DNA of 57,235 nt from JAIYDJ01 sp031400505 (GCA_031400505.1 JANNPZ010000028.1:1-57235); one strand, 5' to 3'. Shown: positions 33,385-43,480, numbered from the stretch's first letter. Numbers and translations are program-made. The notes: generated by a model from the letters alone, not told the origin.

Positions 33385-33945
33385 TTAGCCGACCTTGAAC
33401 TGCGTCATGCCTGCTTCTGTCACCACCGCATCAAGACGCTGGTCAAAATCATCGATCGGCACCGCCGCCACCTGCTGCGCCGCAAAGGCAAACCCGATCG
33501 CCACCCGGGACCCAGAGACGCGCAACGCCTGCAAAGTCCGGTCATAAAACCCGCCGCCATAGCCCAATCGATAGCCGCGCGCATCAAAGGCCAGCAGCGG
33601 CACGATCAGCACATCCGGTTCCATCCATGGTCCGCCTTCGGGGATCAGCGCGCCAAACTCACCCGCAATCAGTTTGCATCCCGGCGTCCATTCGCGAAAC
33701 CGCAGCGGTTTACCCGCGCCGGTGATGACCGGCACGCAGACCGGGCCCAGATGCGCCGCCATCGCTGGCAGCGGGTCAATCTCGGTGCGCATCGGCATGT
33801 AGCCGGCAAGGGCCTGGCCGCTGTGGGCAGCAAGGAAATCAGCCAACAGCGCAGCCGATTGCCCTTGACCGGCCATGAATGCGGCCTTTCGGCGCGCGAA
33901 TGCCGTTTTGCGCGCCTCGACTTTGATCCCCGCCAGATCGGTCAC
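33385..33945 (-). CDS. 5-formyltetrahydrofolate cyclo-ligase
   Basis: A 186-residue enzyme converting 5-formyl-THF to 5,10-methenyl-THF with ATP, recycling folate. Family marks are the basic N-terminus (ARKTAFARRKAAF), PMRTEIDPLP, and the strongly conserved GYGGGFYDR loop with LRVSGSRVAIGFAFAAQQVAAVPIDDFDQRLDAVVTEAG. It overlaps the mgtE stop by 4 bases (33942-33945), so the two are co-translated. Confidence 0.9.
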   Translation of the reverse strand: MTDLAGIKVEARKTAFARRKAAFMAGQGQSAALLADFLAAHSGQALAGYMPMRTEIDPLPAMAAHLGPVCVPVITGAGKPLRFREWTPGCKLIAGEFGALIPEGGPWMEPDVLIVPLLAFDARGYRLGYGGGFYDRTLQALRVSGSRVAIGFAFAAQQVAAVPIDDFDQRLDAVVTEAGMTQFKVG

Positions 33946-35312
33946 AGCAGCACCAGCGTTGCAAGACCTAGAAACGCAAAGAACCCCATCACATCGGTCA
34001 AGGTGGTCACGAACGTCCCCGAGGCCAGCGCAGGATCAAGCCCGAGCCGGCTCATCGTCAACGGCACCAGCACCCCGCCAAGTGCTGCCACCACCTGATT
34101 GACGATCATCGCAAGGCCAAGCACCCCACCCAACAGCGGATCGCCAAACACGACAAACCCGCCCAAACCCAGGATCAACGCGAGCCCTAGCCCGTTGAGC
34201 AGCCCCGCCCCCAACTCGCGCCAGACCACACGGCGGGCGTTGGCCGCCGTCAGGCTGCGCGTCGCAAGTGCCCGCACGGCAACCGCAAGCGACTGCGTTC
34301 CCGCGATCCCTCCAGTCGACGCCACGATCGGCATCAGCGCCGCCAACGCCACCAGCGCCGAGATCGTCCCCTCGAACGCTGTAATCACCAGTGCCGACAG
34401 CGACGCCGTGAACAGGTTGACCACCAGCCAGGGCAGCCGCGCCCGCGCCGTCGCCACCGCACCATCCGACAGCGAACTGTCATCTCCGACCCCGGCAAGG
34501 CGCAGCATGTCTTCCTCGTGTTCCTCGTCCAGCACGTTCATCGCGTCGTCGATGGTGATCACGCCGACCAGCCGCCCGGACTTGTCAACCACCGGGGCCG
34601 AAATCAGATGGTACTGGTTGAACTGATAGGCCACGTCGGCCTCGGCCTCTTCGGCCTCGATCAGCCGGAAACTGTCTTCGGTGATTGCATCCAGGCGCGT
34701 GCCGCGGCCCGATGACAGCATGCGCCCCAGCGTGACATAGCCCACCGGCGACATCCGCGGATCGACAAGGATCACGTGATAGAACTGATCGGGCAGAACC
34801 GTCGCCGCCCGCATGAAATCAATCGCCTCGCCGACCGTCCAGTGTTCCGGGGCCACCACCACTTCGCGCTGCATCAACCGTCCGGCCGATCCTTCGGGAA
34901 AGGCCAGTGCCGCTTGTACCGCAACCCGGTCGGCGGCCTCCAGCCCATCCAGGATCACACCTTGTTGCGGCACGTCGAGGTCTTCGAGGATGTCAACGAC
35001 ATCGTCGCTATCAAGTTCGCGCATCGCGTCGCGGACCACCGAAGCGGGCAAAGCTGCGATCACCTCTTCGCGGATCGCATCGTCGATTTCCGACAGCACC
35101 TCGCCGTCGATCCCCACCGACCACAGCGCCAGCAGCGCGCGACGGTCGCCCCCGCTGATCTGTTCCAGCACATCCGCGATGTCTGCCGCGTGCAACGGCT
35201 CCATCAACCCGGCGATCCGCACCACGTCGGCCGCATCGACCGCTTCCAGCAACGCGGCCACGCGCCGGAAATCCAGCCCGTCAGTATCCATCGCTGTCAG
35301 ATCATCCGGCAT
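33942..35312 (-). CDS. mgtE: Magnesium transporter MgtE
   Basis: A 456-residue Mg2+ channel. It has an N-terminal MgtE intracellular domain (about residues 15-140, helical repeat EQISGGDRRALLALWSVGIDGEVLSEIDDAIREEVIAALPASVVRDAMRELDSDDVVDILEDL), two CBS domains (about 140-270) and five transmembrane helices at the C-terminus ending TFVTTLTDVMGFFAFLGLATLVLL. The acidic CBS face gates by Mg2+ in the family. Confidence 0.92.
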   Translation of the reverse strand: MPDDLTAMDTDGLDFRRVAALLEAVDAADVVRIAGLMEPLHAADIADVLEQISGGDRRALLALWSVGIDGEVLSEIDDAIREEVIAALPASVVRDAMRELDSDDVVDILEDLDVPQQGVILDGLEAADRVAVQAALAFPEGSAGRLMQREVVVAPEHWTVGEAIDFMRAATVLPDQFYHVILVDPRMSPVGYVTLGRMLSSGRGTRLDAITEDSFRLIEAEEAEADVAYQFNQYHLISAPVVDKSGRLVGVITIDDAMNVLDEEHEEDMLRLAGVGDDSSLSDGAVATARARLPWLVVNLFTASLSALVITAFEGTISALVALAALMPIVASTGGIAGTQSLAVAVRALATRSLTAANARRVVWRELGAGLLNGLGLALILGLGGFVVFGDPLLGGVLGLAMIVNQVVAALGGVLVPLTMSRLGLDPALASGTFVTTLTDVMGFFAFLGLATLVLL

Positions 35313-35423
35313 GACGCCCCCTTTGGTCGATCATAGGCCAAGCAGTTTCGCACAAACAGGGGAAATGGGCGTATTTTCCTGCGGATGCAAACGGGTTAGG
35401 CTGCAAGCGACACGGGGGGGATG

Positions 35424-36704
35424 ATGGCCGATCTTCTACTTGGACAGGTTCTATCCTTCACCGGCGACCCGATGGTCAATGGCTCCGAAGCTGCCCGCCA
35501 CGATAGCGGCGTTCTGATCGATCAGGGCAGGATCGTCGCTGTTGGCGATGGCGCCACCTTGCGGTCCCAACATCCTGGGGCGCGGGTTACTGACTATGGT
35601 CGCAACCTGATCTCGGCGGGGTTCATCGACGCGCATGTGCATTACCCGCAAACCGCAATCATTGCGAGTTGGGGCAAACGGCTGATCGATTGGCTGAACA
35701 GCTATACCTTCCCCGAGGAAATGCGCTTTGCCGACCCGATCTACGCAGCCGAGATTGCCGACCGCTATTTTGACCTGGCCCTTGCCCATGGCACCACCAG
35801 CATGTGCAGTTACGCCACCATTCACCCCGGATCGGTCGATGCGTTTTTCAACGCTGCCCGCGCCCGAGGCTTGCGCGCCTGGGCAGGAAAGACTTGCATG
35901 GACCGCAATGCGCCCGACGGTTTGCGCGATACGGCGCAGTCCGCCTATGATGAATCGCAGCAGTTGCTACAGGCCTGGCATGGGGTGAGCCGGCTGTCCT
36001 ATGTCATCACGCCACGCTTTTCTCCGACCTCCACGCCAGACCAACTTGCCGCATTGGGTGCGCTGTGGGCCGATCATCCCGATTGCCTGATGCAAACGCA
36101 TCTGTCTGAACAGACAGACGAAATCGCTTGGGTGCAAAGCCTTTTCCCCCAATCGCGCGACTATCTCGACACCTATGAAGCCCACGGTCTTTTGCGGTCA
36201 GGTGCCGTCTATGGCCACGCCATCCACCTGACCGCGCGTGAAAAGGATCGGCTGCGTGAAGCGGGTGCTTCGCTGGTGCATTGCCCAACCTCGAACACCT
36301 TCATCGGTTCCGGTCTCTTTGATATGACCCTCGCCCAGACCCTGCGCACTGGTCTTGCGACCGATACAGGCGGCGGCTCCAGCTTTTCGATGCTGCGCAC
36401 GATGGCTGCGGCCTATGAAGTCGCCCAACTTCGCGGTCAGGCGTTGCACCCAAGCCAGCTTTGGTGGCTGGCCACCGCAGGCTCTGCCCGCGCCCTGCAC
36501 GCAGAGGCAAAGATCGGCAATATCGCACCGGGACTGGAGGCTGATCTGGTGGTCCTGAACCTCGCCTCTACCCCCGCCATCGAACAGGCGACCCGCCGGG
36601 CCGAGGATATCTGGCAAGCCATTTTCCCGACCATCATGCTGGGCGATGATCGGGCGATTGCAGCGGTCTGGATCGCGGGGAACCGGCGACAAGGCACGTC
36701 ATGA
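35424..36704 (+). CDS. guaD: Guanine deaminase
   Basis: A 426-residue amidohydrolase that deaminates guanine to xanthine. It shows ISAGFIDAHVHYPQ (metal-binding HxH), TSMCSYATIHPGSVDAFFNAA, QTHLSEQ (His), VYGHAIHLT and GLATDTGGGSSFSMLRTMAAAYEV (metal Asp, family TDxGGG). Two ATGs in tandem (35421 and 35424) follow a G-rich ribosome site; the second gives better spacing. It diverges from mgtE. Confidence 0.9.
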   Translation: MADLLLGQVLSFTGDPMVNGSEAARHDSGVLIDQGRIVAVGDGATLRSQHPGARVTDYGRNLISAGFIDAHVHYPQTAIIASWGKRLIDWLNSYTFPEEMRFADPIYAAEIADRYFDLALAHGTTSMCSYATIHPGSVDAFFNAARARGLRAWAGKTCMDRNAPDGLRDTAQSAYDESQQLLQAWHGVSRLSYVITPRFSPTSTPDQLAALGALWADHPDCLMQTHLSEQTDEIAWVQSLFPQSRDYLDTYEAHGLLRSGAVYGHAIHLTAREKDRLREAGASLVHCPTSNTFIGSGLFDMTLAQTLRTGLATDTGGGSSFSMLRTMAAAYEVAQLRGQALHPSQLWWLATAGSARALHAEAKIGNIAPGLEADLVVLNLASTPAIEQATRRAEDIWQAIFPTIMLGDDRAIAAVWIAGNRRQGTS

Positions 36705-36820
36705 CCGGGCAAGCGATCAAGGACGGCCGGGCCAGAATTGCGTCGTGGTGATCGTGCAGAGGGCATGCAGTCAGGCGACCAACCGTCTTTGATCAACGCA
36801 AGGCTGTCGACGCTCTGCGT

Positions 36821-36848
36821 CAGTCTGGTAGAAACAACCAACAGACTG
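36821..36848 (+). promoter_or_regulatory. Inverted repeat upstream of the LuxR-type gene
   Basis: CAGTCTG (36821-36827) and CAGACTG (36842-36848), 14-base spacer, perfect match. It stands 46 bases upstream of the start codon. Plausible autoregulatory operator. Confidence 0.4.
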
Positions 36849-36855
36849 TGATAAT

Positions 36856-36865
36856 GTGTTAACAC
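36856..36865 (+). promoter_or_regulatory. GTGTTAACAC palindrome upstream of the LuxR-type gene
   Basis: Perfect 10-base palindrome 29 bases before the ATG. It lies just after the repeat at 36821-36848, so the two may be parts of one control region. Confidence 0.35.
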
Positions 36866-36894
36866 GTTCAGAGGGTCTGCAAAAAGGGCGACTG

Positions 36895-38055
36895 ATGTCA
36901 GAGAACGACCAAGCCCTTGTTCTTGATATCTATGACACGATCATTGATCCGGGTCGCTGGCCTGCTGTTCTCGACAAAGTGGCCAAGGCGCTTGATGCAC
37001 GTGGATGCATCATGTTCGAAATGGAAACGCTGGCTGATGGAAGTCGGCGTCTGAGTTGCCCGCATGTCTCGGCCAGATATGATCGCGCGCAGGTTGCCAA
37101 TTATGTCAGACAGTTCGCCGACCTGGAACTCGCCGATCAAGACCTTTTCGCGCGATATTCGGCGACCGGAGACGGGATCGAAGTCATTGGTGACGAAGTT
37201 CTTGCCGGAAATCCCGAAAAGCTCATTGCCCGGCCCAACGCGCGCGCCATGGCAGAGTTTGGGATCGTTCATCGCGCGGGTGCCCTTCTTAGCAAGGACA
37301 ACCCGGCGCGGGATCGGTTTTCCATCCAGTTTTCGGCACGACACGGACCGATTTGCCACAGCGACCGTGAAAAATTGCACCGTCTGCTGCCGCATCTTGC
37401 CAAGGCGTGCGAACTGGCCAGAACGCTATCAAGTCTGACCGATCTTACGCGCAACCTGTCGAGTGTGCTCGACCAATTCCGTATGGGCGTCTGCCTGATC
37501 CGGGCGGATCGCAGCGTAGTGGCGCAGAATGCTGAATTTGATCGCCAGATTTCCGAGTTTGGCACGTTCCGACGCACGCCATCCGGACGGATCGAGATGG
37601 CCCGGTCGCCAGATCAAGAGTGGTTGGTCAACCTTTGCACCAGCACGGCGCGCCATGGGCGTTTCGGCGCGCGCCCGCGAAAAGAGGCCATGGCAGCGAC
37701 CCGCACCGACGACGCCGGGCGACTTGCCATCGAGATTGCGCCACTGACATCGGCGGATGCGTTTGGTGAGCGCCGCCTAGATGGTTTTGCCATCTTCAGT
37801 TTCGATACCAGCCGCCCGATCGGCATCAATCTGGATCTGGTGTCAAAGGTCCTGGTGCTGACCGACTCAGAGAAGGCGTTGGTCAGTCTTGTCGCAGACG
37901 GCATGACCAACAAAGAGATTGCCGAGCGGCGAGATCGCTCGGTCGAGACGATCAACACCCAAGTCAAGAACCTGTTGGCGAAAGCCGATTGTGCGAACCG
38001 TACCCAACTGATCCGGCGCGTGACGACCATCGGGGCGAACTTTATGACCCACTGA
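36895..38055 (+). CDS. LuxR-type helix-turn-helix regulator of the protease operon
   Basis: A 386-residue protein with a C-terminal LuxR HTH (about residues 325-380: LTDSEKALVSLVADGMTNKEIAERRDRSVETINTQVKNLLAKADCANRTQLIRRV) and an unassigned N-terminal region with a PAS/GAF-like look (GCIMFEMETLADG..., then RMGVCLIRADRSVVAQNAEFDRQISEFGTF near residue 210). No receiver or acyl-homoserine-lactone binding signature is seen. It precedes the exported protease operon on the same strand by 93 bases, so it is the likely regulator. ATG 36895 is used; an upstream ATG at 36856 would begin in the palindrome. Confidence 0.82.
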   Translation: MSENDQALVLDIYDTIIDPGRWPAVLDKVAKALDARGCIMFEMETLADGSRRLSCPHVSARYDRAQVANYVRQFADLELADQDLFARYSATGDGIEVIGDEVLAGNPEKLIARPNARAMAEFGIVHRAGALLSKDNPARDRFSIQFSARHGPICHSDREKLHRLLPHLAKACELARTLSSLTDLTRNLSSVLDQFRMGVCLIRADRSVVAQNAEFDRQISEFGTFRRTPSGRIEMARSPDQEWLVNLCTSTARHGRFGARPRKEAMAATRTDDAGRLAIEIAPLTSADAFGERRLDGFAIFSFDTSRPIGINLDLVSKVLVLTDSEKALVSLVADGMTNKEIAERRDRSVETINTQVKNLLAKADCANRTQLIRRVTTIGANFMTH

Positions 38056-38148
38056 TCCCTCATCTTGGGGATGCGGTATCTTCTCGGGTGCAGGAAGTTG
38101 GCAACATTGGACTGAGATGGACTGATTTCCTCGAAACAAGGGTTTGCA

Positions 38149-40065
38149 ATGGCGCATTACAAAAAAAACAGTTTTCTGGCGGCCTGGCTTGCGCTGTTTT
38201 CCGTGGCCGGGTCGCCACCCGCCATTGCCCAACCGATCGAGACGTCGCGCACCGCCTGCTCGTCTGGCAGCGTCGTCTGTCTTGACCAATCCTGGTCTGA
38301 TGCACAGCGATCCTGGTGGTACACCACATCGCAAGGATCGCGTCTTTTGCCGCTGTCATGGGCTTTGGCGCTAAAGACCGAAGACGGCGAGGATGCGTTT
38401 TTCGGCACGCGCAACCTCACGGCGCTTGGCTATCTGGCCAACCCGGTCTCACGCGACAACCCTTACGGGCTGCCGGTTGGCTTTGTCGTCGATCACGAAC
38501 CGACACGCTCTGCCGATCTGATGTGCGACAGATTTCCTGAAATCTGCAGCGCGCGAACCATGCGGCAACCTTGGATCGGATTGAATTGCTCGGCTTGTCA
38601 CACGACCGAAATTGAATTCGGGACAACCCGCCTGCGGATCGAAGGCGCGCCGACACTGGCTGATTTTGCCGGGTTGGTTCATGGCGCAGAGAGTTCATTG
38701 CGCAGCACTTTGGCCGACCCGGAACGGTTTCGCCGCTTTGCGGTCGATGTCACACGCGGCTCGTCCAACCCGGAAGACCTGGCGTCGCTTGTCGGCCAGA
38801 TTGAAGAACAACTGGCCTGGATGGCTTTGCTGCGCGAGGCCAATCATGGATCGGTCGAGGCCGGCCCAGCGCGGCTTGATGCGCAGGGGCATATCCTGAC
38901 CAAGGTCACAATGGTCAACGGCGGCGGCAATCAGCCGCGTAACTACGTATCGGATGCGCCAGCAAGCTACCCATTCATCTGGAACACGCATCAGCAGGGA
39001 AAGCTGCAATGGAACGGCATTGCAGACAACATCCTGACACCGCGCATCCTTGGCCGTGAAACCGATATCGGCGCGCTGGTTCGAAACACGTCCGAAGTCA
39101 TCGGCGTCTTTGCCCATATCGAGGCAGACCGTGGCTGGGCGGCCCTGGGGTATGACAGCAGCGTTCGCGTGCGCGAAATGATCGGACTGGAACGGCTGTT
39201 GTCACAACTTTCGTCTCCGCAATGGCCAGAAGCGGTCTTTGGCGCGATTGACCGCCCGCTTGCCGCCGAAGGGCGCGCCCTTTTTCTTGATCATTGCGCA
39301 GATTGCCACAAACACCTTGATCCGGCGGACCTGACGACTGCGGCACATGAAAAGATGGTGTCGCTGCCCGAGGCGGGAACGGATGTGTTCCTGGCCTGCA
39401 ACACGTTCCTGCGCCAGGCGAACGCTGGCAACATGACCGATCAAAAGACATTCGGCTTCAAGGGCGATCCGATTGCGGCACAGGACGCAGTCCACAAAAT
39501 GCTGGTGAACGCAGCCGTCGGCGCGGTTTTCGGGCGTATTGATGAACTGCTGCCTGCCCTGTTTCAGGACGTCTCACCCTTGGGCGATGGACAACTGCGG
39601 GCGGCCTTCGGACCGGAACTGGAATATCTTCCGGAAGTTGCGGATGCGCAGAAAAAGCAGGATGCGCGCACTTGCCTGACCACGGACCATCCGCTTCTGG
39701 CCTACAAGTCGCGGCCGCTGAACGGCATATGGGCGACCGCGCCCTATTTGCACAACGGGTCCGTCCCGACGCTTTATGACCTGCTGCTGCCGGCGCGCAC
39801 CGCGAATGTCGCCCCGGTTGAGGGCGGTCTGCCCGCGCCAACCGGCCCTGTCCGCCCAGAGACATTCATCGTTGGCAGCCGCATGTTCGACCCAAAGGAC
39901 GTGGGCTTTGCGGATGCCGCCCCCGAGGCTGGTTGGACATTTTCGGTACGTGATGCGTCCGGCGGGGTGATTCCCGGCAATTCGAACGCAGGCCACGACT
40001 ATGGCAACGCGGATTTCACCGATGCAGAACGCCGCGCGATTGTGGAGTATCTCAAAACACTTTGA
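38149..40065 (+). CDS. Exported di-heme cytochrome c peroxidase-family protein (RoxA/MauG-like)
   Basis: A 638-residue periplasmic or secreted protein with a signal peptide (MAHYKKNSFLAAWLALFSVAGSPPAIA) and two c-type heme motifs: CSACH (147-151) and CADCH (383-387). The C-terminal part has family signatures RPLNGIWATAPYLHNGSVPTLYDLLLPA and FIVGSRMFDPKDVGF. RoxA-type proteins cleave rubber with O2; MauG-type relatives oxidise protein side chains. Which chemistry applies here is unknown. The gene heads an operon with three proteases (next start 11 bases after its stop), so a role in oxidising or maturing a protein substrate is worth testing. Confidence 0.85.
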   Translation: MAHYKKNSFLAAWLALFSVAGSPPAIAQPIETSRTACSSGSVVCLDQSWSDAQRSWWYTTSQGSRLLPLSWALALKTEDGEDAFFGTRNLTALGYLANPVSRDNPYGLPVGFVVDHEPTRSADLMCDRFPEICSARTMRQPWIGLNCSACHTTEIEFGTTRLRIEGAPTLADFAGLVHGAESSLRSTLADPERFRRFAVDVTRGSSNPEDLASLVGQIEEQLAWMALLREANHGSVEAGPARLDAQGHILTKVTMVNGGGNQPRNYVSDAPASYPFIWNTHQQGKLQWNGIADNILTPRILGRETDIGALVRNTSEVIGVFAHIEADRGWAALGYDSSVRVREMIGLERLLSQLSSPQWPEAVFGAIDRPLAAEGRALFLDHCADCHKHLDPADLTTAAHEKMVSLPEAGTDVFLACNTFLRQANAGNMTDQKTFGFKGDPIAAQDAVHKMLVNAAVGAVFGRIDELLPALFQDVSPLGDGQLRAAFGPELEYLPEVADAQKKQDARTCLTTDHPLLAYKSRPLNGIWATAPYLHNGSVPTLYDLLLPARTANVAPVEGGLPAPTGPVRPETFIVGSRMFDPKDVGFADAAPEAGWTFSVRDASGGVIPGNSNAGHDYGNADFTDAERRAIVEYLKTL

Positions 40066-40076
40066 CGGAGGATGCC

Positions 40077-41354
40077 GTGCGAACAACAACCTTTTTCCTG
40101 ATGTTGTCACTGCTTGCTGTCGAAACGGCGGCACATGCGCAAACCGGTGAGTCAGAGACAGCCGCGGCAAAAGACCTGACACGATCCCTTGCCGAGGCCG
40201 CGCGGCAACGATTTGCCGGGAAGAGTTTTGAAGACTTTGCAGCCACCGTTCCCTATCTGGAAGAGACGGGAAAGTACTATGTCGACGGCGACACGCCGAT
40301 CCGCAACAAAAAGCTGCTGCGGGAATACTGGGAGCAGAACATCCGCTTTGCACCGGAGCAGACCGAGGCAAGCTCTCCTGAGTTTGCCGTGGCAACCGTT
40401 GGCGGGCTCGATGCGGTCTGGACCGAAACCGAACGCCGAAACCTGACCTACTGCGTATCGCCCCGGTTTGGTGCGCGCTACAGTGAAATGGTCACGGTCA
40501 TGAACGATGCCGCCGCAGATTGGGAAACTGCCGGCGACGTGAACTTCATTCATGTCGTGGCGGCCGATGCCGACTGCCGCACCGGCCGTCCGGACCTTGT
40601 GTTCGATGTCCGCCCGGTCAACGCTGGCGGAACATTCCTGGCGGCAGCGTTTTTTCCCAATGATCCGCCGATGGCACGCAGCGTTGTCGTTGATCCTTCA
40701 GCATTTGCGATTTCTGCCACACAGCGCAGCAACGGGCTGTCCTTGACCGGCATATTGCGGCATGAACTCGGCCACGTCCTTGGCGGCAGGCACGAACATA
40801 CCCGGCCCGAGGCCGGCACCTGTTTTGAGGATGCCAACTGGCGCCCGCTGACCAGCTATGACGCGTTTTCGGTCATGCATTATCCGCAATGCAACGGTCT
40901 TGCGGACTGGTCGCTGCAACTGACCGCCACCGACCGTCACGGGATCGCTTGCCTTTACGGACCCGCTGCGGGGGTACAGTTTGATCCCGAGGCTTGCACG
41001 ACGGGGGTCGTGGCGGACCCACCAGCCCGAACCGTCGACCGAATTGACGGCGGAGCGATTGCCGCGGGCGACTTCAGAATGGTGACGATGGCAAGTCCAA
41101 AACCCGGCACGCCCGTCGTCATCACCATGACGGGCACCGGTGATCCCGATCTTTATGTCAAGATCGACGGCCCGCCACTTTTGTCGAATTTCGACTGCCG
41201 CCCCTTCGAGGACGGAGCCGAGGAGCAATGCGATTTTGTGTTCCCGCTCGGGGCGCAATCGGTGTTTGTGGCCGCGCATGGCTTCACGGCAGGCACATTT
41301 TCCGTGACGCTAGACTACACCGCACAAGTATTGCCATCAGGGGACGGTCAATGA
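40077..41354 (+). CDS. Secreted metzincin metalloprotease with PPC-like domain
   Basis: A 425-residue exported zinc protease. After a signal peptide comes a pro-region, then a catalytic domain with HELGHVLGGRH (229-239, HExxHxxGxxH) and the Met-turn SVMHYP (265-270), as in matrixin-like metzincins. A C-terminal beta domain (about 330-415: DPDLYVKIDGPPLLSNFDCRPFEDGAEEQCDFVFPLGAQSVFVAAHGFTAGTFSVTLDY) matches pre-peptidase C-terminal (PPC) type domains. The start is GTG 40077, with GGAGG at 40067-40071. Active-site residues are intact. Its stop overlaps the next ATG (ATGA). Confidence 0.85.
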   Translation: MRTTTFFLMLSLLAVETAAHAQTGESETAAAKDLTRSLAEAARQRFAGKSFEDFAATVPYLEETGKYYVDGDTPIRNKKLLREYWEQNIRFAPEQTEASSPEFAVATVGGLDAVWTETERRNLTYCVSPRFGARYSEMVTVMNDAAADWETAGDVNFIHVVAADADCRTGRPDLVFDVRPVNAGGTFLAAAFFPNDPPMARSVVVDPSAFAISATQRSNGLSLTGILRHELGHVLGGRHEHTRPEAGTCFEDANWRPLTSYDAFSVMHYPQCNGLADWSLQLTATDRHGIACLYGPAAGVQFDPEACTTGVVADPPARTVDRIDGGAIAAGDFRMVTMASPKPGTPVVITMTGTGDPDLYVKIDGPPLLSNFDCRPFEDGAEEQCDFVFPLGAQSVFVAAHGFTAGTFSVTLDYTAQVLPSGDGQ

Positions 41355-43480
41355 AGCGGAACTGGCTGCATGTCCTGGCTTTGTCCTTGGTGACCGCGCT
41401 GCCCGTGCAGGCGGATCCGTTTGTTGACCTTGTCTGGCAGTCGCAGGCAGAGACGGACGATGCCCTCGCGCAAGAGATTCAGTCGCTGTACCTCGCGCTT
41501 TATAATTCCGGGACCATGAAGGTACGCAAGGTGACTTTGGGCGATCGGCTGGTCGAACAGTTGCTGCGTGACGAAGATGTGTTTTTCGGCGCTCATTTTC
41601 CGGTCGGCATCGACGCCCTGCTTTGCGACTTGAACCCTGACCTTTGCAGCCGGCAGCGCCAATCTGTTTCACCCCAAATCCTGACGGAGCTTGCCGCCCA
41701 TGTCGGCGGGTTCGAGCCGACTTACGGCAGTTGGCGCACCAGCGCAGACAGCGTAATCACGATTCCCGACTACCGCTTTGAAAGTGAAACCACGCTTTCG
41801 CGCGTGCCGGTCGAAGGCGATTGGTCGCCCTCGCAGTACATCGCCTCTGCCGACACTGATTGTTCGGCCTGGGGCAAAAGTTGTGCCGATGTCGTCAAAT
41901 CGTTCAACCCCAAACAGTTCCGCTCCAAGGTCACCAGCGCAACACTGCCGCAGGCAAGACTGAAAACGACTTTGACAGTCAAGATCGATCCGACGTCCAC
42001 CTACCTCGACGTGCTGTCAGGTGCGGCGGTTTCGACGAGGTCGCTTCAGACCAACGATCTTTCGTCAGTCTCGGATGCGCTTCGTGCACAATTCGAAGGG
42101 TCGGCTTCTGTTGATCTGTTGGTTGAAGCAATCAACCCGAACCTGATGCCGTTTGGCCGTGTCAGCAAATACAGCGGTGCCCAAGAGGTGAACCAGCCCC
42201 TGGTACTATCGTTGCTCCAGGCAATTCATCATCCTTATGGCTATGGAAAGGACATCCCCGAGATTTTCCGGGGCCCGGTAAAGGTAACAGTGTTCGACAC
42301 CGCGATTTCCGAGGGCCACTGCGATTGGAAGCCGACACATCAATCCAGCGGTGAAACCATGCCGCAGGACCCGGATCCGACCTGCGACCAAGTGAAGAAC
42401 GATCTGTTGTCCGACGGGGACCATTCGGCATTTGTTGCAGGACTGATTGCGGCACAGCCAAACGGTCACGGGATGGTCGGCATCAATCCCTATGCCGACG
42501 TCAATTTCCTGGCTTTGAACACTGCTGTCTCTCCCGACATGCAGATCGAGGACATGACCACACAGCTGTTTCTGAAAATGCCGCTCGATACCGAAGTCGT
42601 CAACATCAGTGCCGGTTTTTTTAAGCCGGATGTCGGATCGACGGACAGGCTTGAAGGGGCGTTCGAAAGCCTTTCCGGCAATGCTTTGTTCGTGGTGGCT
42701 GCGGGAAACGAAAATCTGGACCTCGAGGATGACTGCCGGATTTTTCCGGCCTGCCTTGATCGTTTCGACAACGTGGTAACGGTGGTAGGGCTGACCGGCG
42801 GAACCGCGGAACCGGCTATCTGGAAATCTCTCACCACGGGGTCCAACCATAGTCCGGACTTTGCGATCGGGGCGGTGGCCGAAAACGTCTATTCAACCGT
42901 TTCGGACAATCTTTATGCCCAAAGTTCAGGCACTTCGATGGCGGCACCGCAAGTGACGGCCACGGCGTCCCTTATCGTCGCGGCTTCCAAGCGGGTCTGG
43001 GCGCAGGAACTGGGCGGCGCCCGGATTCCGCCCAAGTTCATCAAGGATCGCCTGATCTACACCGCTGACGTCTTTCCGGGCTTGGCGGGCAAGGTCAAAT
43101 CGGGCCGCCTGAACGTCAGTCGGGCGATCGCTGTGGCTTTTGACCAGTTCACGTTGCGGGACGGTCGCACGATCATCGGCCAGATCCAGTCTGCCCCCGA
43201 CGACTTCGCCTGCAGAACGCCCGTCGCCGCAGAGCAGATCCAGAAGTTCTACAACCTGCGCCGGATGACCTATATGCCGGAAAGCCAACGCTTCTTGTTG
43301 TGGAAGCATGATACGCAGGATCTTGCCGCGCGCGACGCCCCATTAGTACTTCTGGCCAGTTGCAACCTGACCACGATAAGCCCGGTGGTGACCGTCAAGG
43401 TCGGCCTGAACGAATTCGCCAAGTTTGAGTTCGGCGATATCCTCGACTATACGTCCCGCTTCATAGAAACCGGGCCATGA
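41351..43480 (+). CDS. Exported subtilisin-like serine protease (S8) with N- and C-terminal extensions
   Basis: A 709-residue exported protein with signal peptide (LALSLVTALPVQA). The S8 catalytic triad is visible in order: Asp316 (VFDTAIS), His358 (GDHSAFVAGLIAA) and Ser529 (SSGTSMAAPQ), with oxyanion Asn453 (AAGNEN). A roughly 300-residue N-terminal region precedes the protease domain and a roughly 120-residue C-terminal region follows it; neither resembles a familiar S8 prodomain or P domain. Start and stop overlap its neighbours by 4 bases each. A self-processing zymogen is a plausible reading. Confidence 0.88.
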   Translation: MKRNWLHVLALSLVTALPVQADPFVDLVWQSQAETDDALAQEIQSLYLALYNSGTMKVRKVTLGDRLVEQLLRDEDVFFGAHFPVGIDALLCDLNPDLCSRQRQSVSPQILTELAAHVGGFEPTYGSWRTSADSVITIPDYRFESETTLSRVPVEGDWSPSQYIASADTDCSAWGKSCADVVKSFNPKQFRSKVTSATLPQARLKTTLTVKIDPTSTYLDVLSGAAVSTRSLQTNDLSSVSDALRAQFEGSASVDLLVEAINPNLMPFGRVSKYSGAQEVNQPLVLSLLQAIHHPYGYGKDIPEIFRGPVKVTVFDTAISEGHCDWKPTHQSSGETMPQDPDPTCDQVKNDLLSDGDHSAFVAGLIAAQPNGHGMVGINPYADVNFLALNTAVSPDMQIEDMTTQLFLKMPLDTEVVNISAGFFKPDVGSTDRLEGAFESLSGNALFVVAAGNENLDLEDDCRIFPACLDRFDNVVTVVGLTGGTAEPAIWKSLTTGSNHSPDFAIGAVAENVYSTVSDNLYAQSSGTSMAAPQVTATASLIVAASKRVWAQELGGARIPPKFIKDRLIYTADVFPGLAGKVKSGRLNVSRAIAVAFDQFTLRDGRTIIGQIQSAPDDFACRTPVAAEQIQKFYNLRRMTYMPESQRFLLWKHDTQDLAARDAPLVLLASCNLTTISPVVTVKVGLNEFAKFEFGDILDYTSRFIETGP

